A stretch of 5,480 nt of DNA from Pseudomonadota bacterium (GTDB lineage Bacteria > Pseudomonadota > Gammaproteobacteria > Burkholderiales > Burkholderiaceae). The translations under genes and the position numbers were made by a program. Positions 1 through 5,468 of the stretch are shown piece by piece (the stretch's first letter is position 1; each line of letters opens with the position of its first letter). The stretch is taken from the NCBI GenBank assembly GCA_023441105.1, contig JAEZQX010000291.1:1-5480 (forward strand), written 5' to 3'. The notes below the pieces were generated by a model. That model was given only the letters and a program-made list of their open reading frames with translations. It had not been told where the DNA came from and did not search any database.

Positions 1-137
1 GCGGTATGCGGGACGACCCGCTGAGCGGCGGGAGGAGCGGCGGGAGGAGCGGCGTGGGGAGCGGCGGGAGGGGCTACGGCGACGGACTCGTCGGTCGCCT
101 GCGTGCGGTCAGGCGCACGATCGAGCAGATTTTCCAT
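1..137 (-). CDS. 5' end of a divergent gene with an Ala/Pro-rich N-terminus (partial, product unknown)
   Basis: Read leftwards from ATG at 137-135, the minus strand stays open for 45 codons and runs off the window edge. The product begins MENLLDRAPDRTQATDESVA, continues with repeated Ala-Ala-Pro-Pro units at about residues 22-38, and ends QRVVPHT at the edge. Most codons end in G or C, and the ATG faces away from the Lrp-type regulator, the usual layout for such a regulator and its target. The start is uncertain. An in-frame GTG at 143-141 has a GGCAGG Shine-Dalgarno-like site six bases upstream (plus-strand 150-155), while the ATG has only a weak GGA. The low-complexity head looks like a disordered tail before a folded domain that lies outside the window. 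I do not recognise the gene. Lrp/AsnC regulators in this group often sit divergently from amino-acid catabolic genes such as phenylalanine hydroxylase, but nothing visible here proves that. Confidence 0.6.
   Translation of the reverse strand, partial: MENLLDRAPDRTQATDESVAVAPPAAPHAAPPAAPPAAQRVVPHT
24..71. repeat. 12-bp tandem repeat, four copies, coding AAPP on the minus strand
   Basis: Four head-to-tail copies of the unit agcggcgggagg start at 24, 36, 48 and 60. Copies 1, 2 and 4 are identical; copy 3 (48-59) differs at two bases. The unit is four codons long, so gain or loss of copies would leave the reading frame of the divergent gene intact. On the minus strand it encodes Pro-Pro-Ala-Ala units, with Pro-His in the copy at 48-59. 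Confidence 0.85.
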
Positions 138-278
138 GTCCACATTGTGCCTGCCGCAACGCGAAAAAGGCTCCCGAAGTGCCGGCACACGCGTCTAGTT
201 TCCGGAACAATTCGAGCATGGATCGGTCAAATGCGGGAAAATATTCGGCACCATCGCCAGATCCCGGGAAGGACTGAT
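138..278. promoter_or_regulatory. Divergent intergenic region with candidate operator dyads
   Basis: This 141-bp region lies between the starts of the divergent gene and the Lrp-type regulator, so it should hold both promoters and any regulator binding sites. It is more AT-rich than the flanking genes, especially at 199-250. Two dyads stand out: a perfect 8-bp palindrome TTCCGGAA at 200-207, and an imperfect 19-bp dyad at 232-250 centred on an AT core (TGC arm, AATATT, GCA arm; six of nine base pairs symmetric). The second lies just upstream of the regulator gene, where an autoregulatory site would be expected. I could not find a convincing -35/-10 pair in either direction; TTGACC read leftwards at 230-225 has no good -10 at normal spacing. 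Confidence 0.35.
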
Positions 279-740
279 ATGACCTTGGACAAGTTCGACA
301 TCGCCATCCTGGAAAGCCTGCAGCGCAACGCGCGTGCCAGCCTGCAGGAGATCGGCGCCCAGGCGGGACTGACCGCATCCCCCTGCTGGACGCGCATCAA
401 GCGAATGGAGGCGGCCGGGGTGATCGAAGGCTATACCGTCAAGCTCAATCCCACCGCCCTGGACCTGGCCGAGACGGTGATCGTGCAGGTCACGCTCGAA
501 AGCCATTCGGACGAGGCGCTGATGGACTTCGGGCGCGCCTTGGGCTCCATACCGGAGGTGCTCGAGGCATTCCTGGTCTCGGGCGACTACGACTACTACG
601 TCCGCATCGCGGTCAGCGACACCCGCGACTACGAGCGCCTGCTGCGCGAGCAGCTCTACAAGATTCCCGGGATCCGCCACAGCAAGTCGAGCTTCGTGCT
701 GCGCCAGCTGAAGCAAAGCCCCTTGCCGCTGCGGCGCTGA
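279..740 (+). CDS. Lrp/AsnC family transcriptional regulator
   Basis: This is a 153-residue DNA-binding regulator of the leucine-responsive/AsnC family, which typically forms dimers to octamers and senses amino acids. The N-terminal winged helix-turn-helix covers about residues 4-50: the opening LDKFDIAILESLQ, the helices around 21-31, and the recognition-helix signature SPCWTRIKRME at 34-44, followed by GVIEGY. The C-terminal ligand-binding/oligomerisation (RAM) domain spans about 65-145 and includes the conserved GDYDYY at 102-107 and the IPG turn before the last strand. The length is typical of the family. I chose the ATG at 279 because GGGAAGGA lies five bases upstream and family members begin this way; the frame is open further upstream, to an ATG at 6, but that stretch reads poorly and overlaps the divergent gene. 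The ligand cannot be told from sequence. Its probable targets are the divergent gene and itself. Confidence 0.93.
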   Translation: MTLDKFDIAILESLQRNARASLQEIGAQAGLTASPCWTRIKRMEAAGVIEGYTVKLNPTALDLAETVIVQVTLESHSDEALMDFGRALGSIPEVLEAFLVSGDYDYYVRIAVSDTRDYERLLREQLYKIPGIRHSKSSFVLRQLKQSPLPLRR

Positions 741-755
741 CCCGACACGCCTCAT

Positions 756-761
756 TACAAT
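756..761 (+). promoter_or_regulatory. Candidate -10 element (TACAAT) just upstream of panC
   Basis: TACAAT differs from the sigma-70 -10 consensus TATAAT at one base. It lies eight bases before the panC ATG at 770 and would start transcription at or next to the start codon, giving a leaderless or nearly leaderless mRNA. No good -35 box sits at 16-18 bases upstream, so this is a weak call. The panC ribosome-binding site is also poor (GGGCGAG directly before the ATG). Confidence 0.25.
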
Positions 762-769
762 CGGGCGAG

Positions 770-1606
770 ATGCAGATCGTCCATGCCCTTGCTGACCTGA
801 ATGCTGCCCGCCGACGGCTGGGGCCCTGTGCTCTGGTGCCCACCATGGGCAACCTGCACGCCGGCCACCTGGCGCTGGTGGCCAGGGCGCGCGAGACTGG
901 CCTGCCGGTGGTGACGAGCGTCTTCGTGAATCGCCTGCAGTTCGCCCCGAGCGACGATTTCGAACGCTATCCGCGAACGCTCGAGGACGATTGCGCGCAG
1001 CTGGAGGCGGCCGGCTGCGAACTGGTCTTCGCGCCGGCGGAAGACGAGATGTATCCGCAGCCGCAGCGCTTCAAGGTCAACCCCGACCCGGCGCTGGCCG
1101 ACATCCTCGAAGGCCACTTCCGCCCCGGTTTCTTCGTCGGCGTCTGCACCATCGTGATGAAACTGTTCTGCGGCGTGCAGCCACGCGTCGCGGTCTTCGG
1201 CAAGAAGGACTACCAGCAGTGGCTGGTCATCCGGCGCATGGTCGAGCAGTTCGCGATGCCGATCGACGTGGTTGCCGCCGAGACCTCGCGCGCTGCGGAC
1301 GGGCTGGCCCTGTCATCGCGCAACGCCTACCTGGATCCGGCGCGACGGTCGCGGGCCCCTGCCCTCAGCCGCGCGCTGCGCGGGCTGGTCGACGGGTTCG
1401 AAAGGGGCAGCGGCGAGGTGGCCGACCTGGAATCGCGGGCGGTCGCAGAGCTGGCGCAAGCCGGCTGGCAGCCCGATTACCTGGCGATCCGCCGGCGCAA
1501 CGATCTGCAGCCGGCGGTGTCGCGACTCGATGGCCCCGGGACGCTGGTGGCGCTGGGGGCCGCGCGACTGGGCGACACGCGGCTGATCGACAATATCGAA
1601 TTCTGA
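770..1606 (+). CDS. panC: Pantothenate synthetase (pantoate--beta-alanine ligase)
   Basis: This cytoplasmic enzyme joins pantoate and beta-alanine using ATP, through a pantoyl-adenylate, to make pantothenate for coenzyme A. The 278 residues match the family's usual length of about 280. The nucleotidyltransferase hallmarks are all present: PTMGNLHAGH at 24-33 with the HxGH histidines H30 and H33; VNRLQF at 53-58 with N54 and Q57 for pantoate binding; FGKKDYQQ at 143-150 with K146, D147 and Q150; and GLALSSRN at 178-185 with S182, S183 and R184. The C-terminal domain ends in LGDTRLIDNIEF. Arginine after VN, where many families have proline, is what I recall from Burkholderia-type PanC. W151 replaces a more usual leucine. 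The gene starts 29 bp after the regulator and ends 12 bp before the dehydrogenase. No panB or panD is adjacent, so whether this is the only panC of the genome cannot be judged. Confidence 0.95.
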   Translation: MQIVHALADLNAARRRLGPCALVPTMGNLHAGHLALVARARETGLPVVTSVFVNRLQFAPSDDFERYPRTLEDDCAQLEAAGCELVFAPAEDEMYPQPQRFKVNPDPALADILEGHFRPGFFVGVCTIVMKLFCGVQPRVAVFGKKDYQQWLVIRRMVEQFAMPIDVVAAETSRAADGLALSSRNAYLDPARRSRAPALSRALRGLVDGFERGSGEVADLESRAVAELAQAGWQPDYLAIRRRNDLQPAVSRLDGPGTLVALGAARLGDTRLIDNIEF

Positions 1607-1618
1607 ACGGGAGGCAGG

Positions 1619-2572
1619 ATGAGCCACGCCATGAAGCCGTCCGCCAGCCGCGCCGTGATCGTCGGCGGGGGCACGATGGGCGCCGACATCGCCCTGGTGC
1701 TGGCGCGGGCCGGTTGCCGCGCGACAGTGGTTGAAACGGCCCCCGGGCGCGGCGAGATGCTGGACCAGCAGCTCACGCGCGGGCTCGAGGCAATCGGCTG
1801 CGGCCACCGCCGCCCGCTGCTCGACATCCAGCCGACGCTGCAGGCCTGCGACTGGCCGGCGGTCGACCTGGTCATCGAATGCATCCCGGAGCAGCTCGCG
1901 GCCAAGCAGGCCCTCTTCGCCCAGCTCGTCGAGCAGGCGCGCGACGACGCCCTGCTCTGCAGCAACAGCTCCAGCTTCCCGATCTCCGCCATCGCCGGCA
2001 AGCTGCCCGGCGCGCACCGGATGCTGGGCCTGCACTACTTCATGCCGGCGCATCTCGTGCCACTGGTCGAGGTGGTGCTCGGCGCCCAGTCGGATCCGGC
2101 CCGCGGCGAGCGGCTGTGCGACTTCGTGCGAGGTTGCGGCATGGTGCCGGTGCTGGTCCGCAAGGACCTGCCGGGCTTTCTTGCCAACCGCCTGCAGCAT
2201 GCGCTGGCGCGGGAGGCCTTCGCACTGATCGACGCCGGCGTGGCCACGGCGGAGGACGTCGACGCAGCGGTCCGCTTCGGTTTCGGCTTCCGATTCCTGG
2301 CTGCGGGGCCTATTCTTCAGCGGGATCACGCCGGGCTTGACGTACACTGCGCTGCTGCGGCCACGATGTATCCGGACCTGGCAAGCAACATCGAGCCATC
2401 GCCGTCGCTGACGGGCCGAGTCGCGCAAGGCAAGCTGGGGATGAAGACCGGCGAGGGCTTCTATCGCTGGACCCCGGACCGCATCGCGGCGGAACGCAAG
2501 CGGTATGACGATCTTCTTCGCGCCGGATTGGGGCTTATCGCTCCCGAGTTGCCGAAGATCGACGATGCCTGA
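1619..2572 (+). CDS. NAD-dependent 3-hydroxyacyl-CoA dehydrogenase family protein
   Basis: This 317-residue cytoplasmic oxidoreductase has the two-domain fold of short 3-hydroxyacyl-CoA dehydrogenases. The N-terminal Rossmann domain shows VGGGTMGADIA at 15-25, and the acidic E39 after the second strand favours NAD over NADP. The catalytic elements are intact: SNSSSFPIS at 115-123, the His-Glu pair in HYFMPAHLVPLVE (H139, E151) and PGFLANRL at 185-192 with N190. The helical C-terminal domain carries GLD at 239-241, and a KLGMKTGEGFYRW motif lies near the end. There is no fused crotonase domain. Related single-domain enzymes include 3-hydroxybutyryl-CoA, L-carnitine and L-gulonate dehydrogenases, so the exact substrate is open. 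A strong ACGGGAGG site four bases before the ATG fixes the start. The position 12 bp after panC and 22 bp before a Bug receptor suggests co-transcription, and perhaps a role in using an imported acid. Confidence 0.88.
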   Translation: MSHAMKPSASRAVIVGGGTMGADIALVLARAGCRATVVETAPGRGEMLDQQLTRGLEAIGCGHRRPLLDIQPTLQACDWPAVDLVIECIPEQLAAKQALFAQLVEQARDDALLCSNSSSFPISAIAGKLPGAHRMLGLHYFMPAHLVPLVEVVLGAQSDPARGERLCDFVRGCGMVPVLVRKDLPGFLANRLQHALAREAFALIDAGVATAEDVDAAVRFGFGFRFLAAGPILQRDHAGLDVHCAAAATMYPDLASNIEPSPSLTGRVAQGKLGMKTGEGFYRWTPDRIAAERKRYDDLLRAGLGLIAPELPKIDDA

Positions 2573-2582
2573 CCAACTGATG

Positions 2583-2587
2583 AGGAG
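2583..2587 (+). promoter_or_regulatory. Shine-Dalgarno site that fixes a GTG start for the Bug protein
   Basis: AGGAG lies seven bases before the GTG at 2595. The upstream in-frame ATGs at 2505, 2565 and 2580 lack a comparable site, and the first two overlap the dehydrogenase gene. The GTG start also puts a clean signal peptide at the very N-terminus. Confidence 0.75.
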
Positions 2588-2594
2588 CCACACC

Positions 2595-3602
2595 GTGAGA
2601 GCGTCACTGCTGCCCGCCATCGCCGCTGCATCGATCGCCGCGCTGCTGCTGTGCGCGGCGCCGCTGCAAGCGCAATCGGTGCAGTCGGTCCTGACGCCCG
2701 CCTTTCCCACCAAGACGATCAGGCTGGTCGTCCCGTATCCGCCGGGCGGCGCAACCGATGTCATCGGCCGGGTCATCGCGCAGAAGCTGTCCACGGAGTT
2801 CACCCAGCAGGTGGTGGTGGACAACCGCTCCGGCGCCGCCGGCAGCATCGGCGCGGGGATGGTCGCCAACGGCGCCGCCGACGGGCACACGCTGCTGATG
2901 GGCGCGCTCACCAGTCACTCCATCAACGCCGCGCTGTACGGCAAGACCGTGCCCTTCGACATCGAGAAGAGCTTCGCACCGATCGCGATCGTCGCGCGGG
3001 TGCCGCTGGTCGTCGTCGTGCATCCCGAGGTCAAGGCCTCGAGCCTGGCGGAACTGATCGCACTGGCGCGCGCCAAACCCGGCGCCCTCACCTTCGCATC
3101 GGCCGGCAACGGCTCGCCGCAGCACTTGGCCGGGGAGTTGTTCCAGCGCCTGGCCGACGTGCGCATGGTGCACGTGCCTTACAAGGGCAGCGGGCCGGCC
3201 ATGGTCGACCTCATCGGCGGGCAGGTGCAGAGCATGATCGAGACCGCTCCGGCGGCGCAGCCGCACATCAAGGCGGGCAAGCTGCGCGCACTGGCAACCG
3301 CCACTCGCGAGCCGGTGCCCACCTTGCCCGGCGTGCCCACGGCCGCCGAGGCAGGCCTGGAAGGATTCGAGGTCAGCTCGATGTTCGGCGTGGTGGCGCC
3401 GGCAGGAACGCCGGAGGCGGTGATTGCCAAGCTGAGCAATGCGCTCAAGTCGATCATGTCCATGCCCGAGGTCCGGGAGAGCCTGCTCGAGCAAGGCGCG
3501 CTCGCCGGCTGGACTTCCGTCGAGGATTCACAGGCGGCCATCCGGGATGAAAGCAACAAGTGGAAGAAGCTCATCAAGGAGGCGCGCATCCAGGTGGAAT
3601 GA
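2595..3602 (+). CDS. Bug family tripartite tricarboxylate transporter substrate-binding protein
   Basis: This is a 335-residue secreted periplasmic solute-binding protein of the Bug/TctC family, which captures carboxylates and related small molecules. From the GTG start, an export signal covers residues 1-26 (MRAS, hydrophobic core AAASIAALLLCAA, then the cleavage-type site LQA before Q27). The cysteine at 20 is not in a good lipobox, so a soluble protein is more likely than a lipoprotein. The mature part opens with FPTKTIRLVVPYPPGGATD (residues 37-55), the family's ligand-pocket signature with D55. It continues with VVDNRSGAAGSIGA, SFAPIAIV, LTFASAGNGSPQHLAGELF, VPYKGSGPAMVDLIGGQV and VVAPAGTPE, in the usual order. 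The length is typical. No TctA/TctB membrane subunits are adjacent, which is common because most Bug proteins are orphans. It follows the dehydrogenase by 22 bp, so it probably shares its transcript; the ligand is unknown. Confidence 0.93.
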   Translation: MRASLLPAIAAASIAALLLCAAPLQAQSVQSVLTPAFPTKTIRLVVPYPPGGATDVIGRVIAQKLSTEFTQQVVVDNRSGAAGSIGAGMVANGAADGHTLLMGALTSHSINAALYGKTVPFDIEKSFAPIAIVARVPLVVVVHPEVKASSLAELIALARAKPGALTFASAGNGSPQHLAGELFQRLADVRMVHVPYKGSGPAMVDLIGGQVQSMIETAPAAQPHIKAGKLRALATATREPVPTLPGVPTAAEAGLEGFEVSSMFGVVAPAGTPEAVIAKLSNALKSIMSMPEVRESLLEQGALAGWTSVEDSQAAIRDESNKWKKLIKEARIQVE

Positions 3603-3619
3603 GGCCGCACCCCGCGCGT

Positions 3620-3643
3620 GCCGGCGCCACACGGCTGGCCGGC
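3620..3643 (+). terminator. Strong hairpin after the Bug gene (possible terminator or mRNA 3' end)
   Basis: A 6-bp GCCGGC arm (3620-3625) pairs with GCCGGC (3638-3643). Three more pairs form inside it (GCC 3626-3628 with GGC 3633-3635) around an ACAC loop, with a two-base bulge. It starts 17 bases after the Bug stop codon. There is no T-run after it, so it is not a canonical intrinsic terminator. It may stabilise the 3' end or mark a Rho-dependent end. Confidence 0.4.
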
Positions 3644-3675
3644 GGTGCAGCCTGCGCCGCAGAGGGCGGCAAAGT

Positions 3676-3691
3676 CAGGCAATCCTGCCTG
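3676..3691 (+). other. Small perfect hairpin in the gap before terC
   Basis: CAGGCA (3676-3681) and TGCCTG (3686-3691) form a perfect 6-bp stem with an ATCC loop. No T-run follows. It sits in the 155-bp gap 3603-3757 between the Bug gene and terC. Apart from this, the hairpin at 3620 and the terC ribosome-binding site, I see no feature in that gap; I found no convincing promoter and do not recognise the yybP-ykoY manganese riboswitch that precedes some TerC-family genes. Confidence 0.3.
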
Positions 3692-3757
3692 CGCACGACG
3701 AAGCACAAACGAACCACCAGCCAGCGCCCCCGCCAGGCTGTTGAACCGGAGTATTGA

Positions 3758-4564
3758 ATGGATCTGGATTTCACTTCCCCCCAATTCTGGATCGCTGTCG
3801 GCCAGATCATCATGATCGACATCCTGCTGGGCGGCGACAACGCGGTCGTCATCGCCCTGGCCTGCCGACGGCTCGATCCCGCCAAGCGAAGGCTCGGCAT
3901 CCTCTGGGGCACCGCCGGTGCCATCGGCCTGCGGGTCATCCTGATCTTCTTCGCCCTGACCTTGCTGGCGATTCCCTACCTCAAGATCGTCGGCGCGCTC
4001 CTGCTGCTGTGGATCGGCGTCAAGCTGCTGATACCGGAAGAGGAGGATGCGCACGGGACCATCGAAGGCTCCGACAAGCTGTGGGCAGCGGTGCGCACGG
4101 TGATCGTCGCCGACCTGGTGATGAGCATCGACAACGTGATCGCGATCGCGGGTGCGGCCCAAGGCGCCGGCGAGGGCCACCAGATGCCGCTGGTGATCTT
4201 CGGCCTGCTGGTGAGCGTGCCGATCATCGTCTGGGGCAGCCAGTTGGTCATCAAGCTGATGGATCGTTTCCCGATCGTCATCACGCTGGGTGGCATGCTG
4301 CTGGGCTGGATCGCGGGCGGAATGGTGATCACCGATCCTGCCATCGTCTCCTATCTCCAGCCCTACGAGAGCTGGCTGCACTATGTAGCGCCGGCCATCG
4401 GCGCCCTGATCGTGCTGGCCTGGGGAAAGTGGCATGCCTCGCGCCGCGCGGTGCACCATGCGGTCGAGGAGGTCGAGGAGGACATCGCCGAGGAGAAGGC
4501 CCAGCAGGATGCCGGGCAGGCGAGCAGCTCGCAACGGAAGCAGGCTGGCCCGGCGAGCGTCTGA
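3758..4564 (+). CDS. TerC/YjbE family integral membrane protein (putative metal-ion exporter)
   Basis: This 268-residue inner-membrane protein belongs to the TerC family. Members are linked to tellurium resistance by name, and several are linked to manganese export or the metal loading of secreted enzymes. About seven hydrophobic segments are visible, at roughly 10-34, 46-70, 74-92, 111-133, 144-165, 172-192 and 208-224. Two acidic signatures in the membrane are the family hallmark: D21 with GGDNAVVIALA (D27, N28) in segment 1, and DLVMSIDNVIAIAG (D119, D125, N126) in segment 4, an internal repeat suggesting a metal path. After W225 comes a charged, probably cytoplasmic tail of about 40 residues, rich in Glu, then Gln and Ser. 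The start is supported by CCGGAG six bases upstream. The size and repeat layout fit the short YjbE-like branch, without CBS or CorC domains. The substrate is inferred from the family only. Confidence 0.9.
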   Translation: MDLDFTSPQFWIAVGQIIMIDILLGGDNAVVIALACRRLDPAKRRLGILWGTAGAIGLRVILIFFALTLLAIPYLKIVGALLLLWIGVKLLIPEEEDAHGTIEGSDKLWAAVRTVIVADLVMSIDNVIAIAGAAQGAGEGHQMPLVIFGLLVSVPIIVWGSQLVIKLMDRFPIVITLGGMLLGWIAGGMVITDPAIVSYLQPYESWLHYVAPAIGALIVLAWGKWHASRRAVHHAVEEVEEDIAEEKAQQDAGQASSSQRKQAGPASV

Positions 4565-4584
4565 CGCACTTGAGCCACCACAAC

Positions 4585-4681
4585 ATGTCCCTGCTGGTGC
4601 GGGGCCGTCGGCGCGTTCCTGGTGCAGGCGATCGGCAACGCGATGAACCTGCGGCAGCAGCAGGCGCAGGAAGGCGGCTGA
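4585..4681 (+). pseudogene. Frameshifted mini-gene for a ~31-residue membrane peptide (candidate)
   Basis: ATG TCC CTG CTG GTG (4585-4599) reads MSLLV with normal codon use, but beyond it this frame becomes noncoding in character. One base later, the frame starting at GGG 4601 reads GAVGAFLVQAIGNAMNLR and then QQQAQEGG before TGA at 4679-4681, with 25 of 26 codons ending in G or C. Removing one base around C4600 or the GGGG run 4601-4604 joins the two into a 31-residue peptide with one hydrophobic segment (about residues 3-17) and a polar, Gln-rich tail. The joined product would end four bases before the xthA start codon. The ribosome-binding site is weak. It may be a real broken gene, a sequencing indel, or a recoded small protein. 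I do not recognise a family. Confidence 0.45.
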
Positions 4682-4685
4682 GGTC

Positions 4686-5468
4686 ATGAAGCTCGCCACC
4701 TGGAACGTCAATTCGCTCAAGGTCCGTCTCGACCACCTGCTCGGGTGGCTGCAGCAGAATCCGATCGACATCGTCTGCCTGCAGGAAACCAAGCTGGTCG
4801 ACGAGAAGTTCCCGGTCGAGCAGCTGCGCGAGGCTGGCTATGAAGCCATTTTCTCCGGCCAGCCAACCTACAACGGCGTCGCCATCCTGTACCGGCGCGA
4901 CCTCGGGCTGGCGCCGGAGGATGTGGTCATCGACAACCCGCTCCTGCCGGACCACCAGAAGCGCCTGATCACCGCCCGCTTCGGCAGCATGCGGGTGACC
5001 TGCGCCTACTTCCCCAACGGCCAGGCGCTGGGTAGCGAGAAGTACGAATACAAGCTGCGCTGGATCGCGGCGCTGCAGGAATGGCTGGGGCAACTCGGGG
5101 CCTCGAGCCCGCTCGTCGACACGGTGCTGCTGGGCGACTTCAACGTCACGCCGGCGGACGAGGATGTCCACGATCCCGAGCTTTGGCGCGGGCAGATCCA
5201 TGCTTCGGATGCGGAACGCGCGGCCTATCGCGGTTTGCTGTCGCTCGGCCTGCACGATGCGTTCCGCCTCTTCGAGCAACCGCCGCGCCTCTTCAGCTGG
5301 TGGGACTATCGGCAGCTCGCCTTCCGTCGCAACATGGGATTGAGGATCGACATCATCCTGGTGTCGGAAACACTGCGTCCACGGGTCAAGGCCTGCTCGA
5401 TCGACAAGGCGCCGCGCAGGCTGGAGAAGCCTAGCGATCATGCGCCGGTGGTGGTTGAGCTCGGCTGA
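4686..5468 (+). CDS. xthA: Exodeoxyribonuclease III (AP endonuclease, Xth family)
   Basis: This is a 260-residue, Mg-dependent DNA-repair enzyme that cuts at abasic sites and removes 3' blocking groups and 3' nucleotides in base excision repair. It contains the endonuclease/exonuclease/phosphatase fold along its whole length. The catalytic signatures are complete: WNVNSL at 6-11 (N7), LQETK at 32-36 (metal ligand E34), YFPNG at 108-112 (Y108), LLGDFNV at 148-154 (D151, N153), SWWDYR at 204-209, GLRIDIIL at 218-225 (D222) and the C-terminal KPSDHAPV (D251, H252). The length is close to the E. coli enzyme's 268. AGGAAGG lies 11 bases before the ATG and TGAGG two bases before it, neither ideally spaced; translation could be coupled to the mini-gene that ends four bases upstream. 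In E. coli the gene is xthA; some beta-proteobacterial annotations use xth or exoA. Confidence 0.96.
   Translation: MKLATWNVNSLKVRLDHLLGWLQQNPIDIVCLQETKLVDEKFPVEQLREAGYEAIFSGQPTYNGVAILYRRDLGLAPEDVVIDNPLLPDHQKRLITARFGSMRVTCAYFPNGQALGSEKYEYKLRWIAALQEWLGQLGASSPLVDTVLLGDFNVTPADEDVHDPELWRGQIHASDAERAAYRGLLSLGLHDAFRLFEQPPRLFSWWDYRQLAFRRNMGLRIDIILVSETLRPRVKACSIDKAPRRLEKPSDHAPVVVELG

Noticed and set aside
24..71. A CRISPR-like repeat array
   Set aside because: The units are 12 bp with no spacers; it is a coding tandem repeat.
6..278. An N-terminal extension of the Lrp-type regulator from ATG 6
   Set aside because: Lrp proteins start just before the LDKxD segment, a good ribosome-binding site precedes ATG 279, and the extension overlaps the repeat that codes on the other strand.
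991..1734. A plus-strand frame overlapping panC and the dehydrogenase
   Set aside because: Arg/Ala/Gly-rich translation typical of an out-of-frame reading; the panC frame has every active-site motif.
1313..2911. A 532-codon open frame on the minus strand across panC, the dehydrogenase and the Bug gene
   Set aside because: It is antisense to three well-supported genes, shows no family motif, and such long shadow frames are normal in GC-rich coding DNA.
3603..3757. A yybP-ykoY type manganese riboswitch upstream of terC
   Set aside because: I looked for the conserved internal-loop segments known from such leaders and did not recognise them; the gap is also short.
3754..4689. A TTG-started plus-strand frame over terC
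   Set aside because: It is a shadow of terC in another frame. Only its last part from 4585 overlaps the candidate mini-gene.
3179..4792. A 537-codon open frame on the minus strand across the Bug gene, terC and xthA
   Set aside because: It spans several real genes on the other strand, is low-complexity (His, Asp, Gln-rich), and is explained by GC-rich codon bias.
4329..5441. A 370-codon minus-strand frame opposite xthA
   Set aside because: It is antisense to a complete, motif-rich exonuclease III gene and has no recognisable domain.
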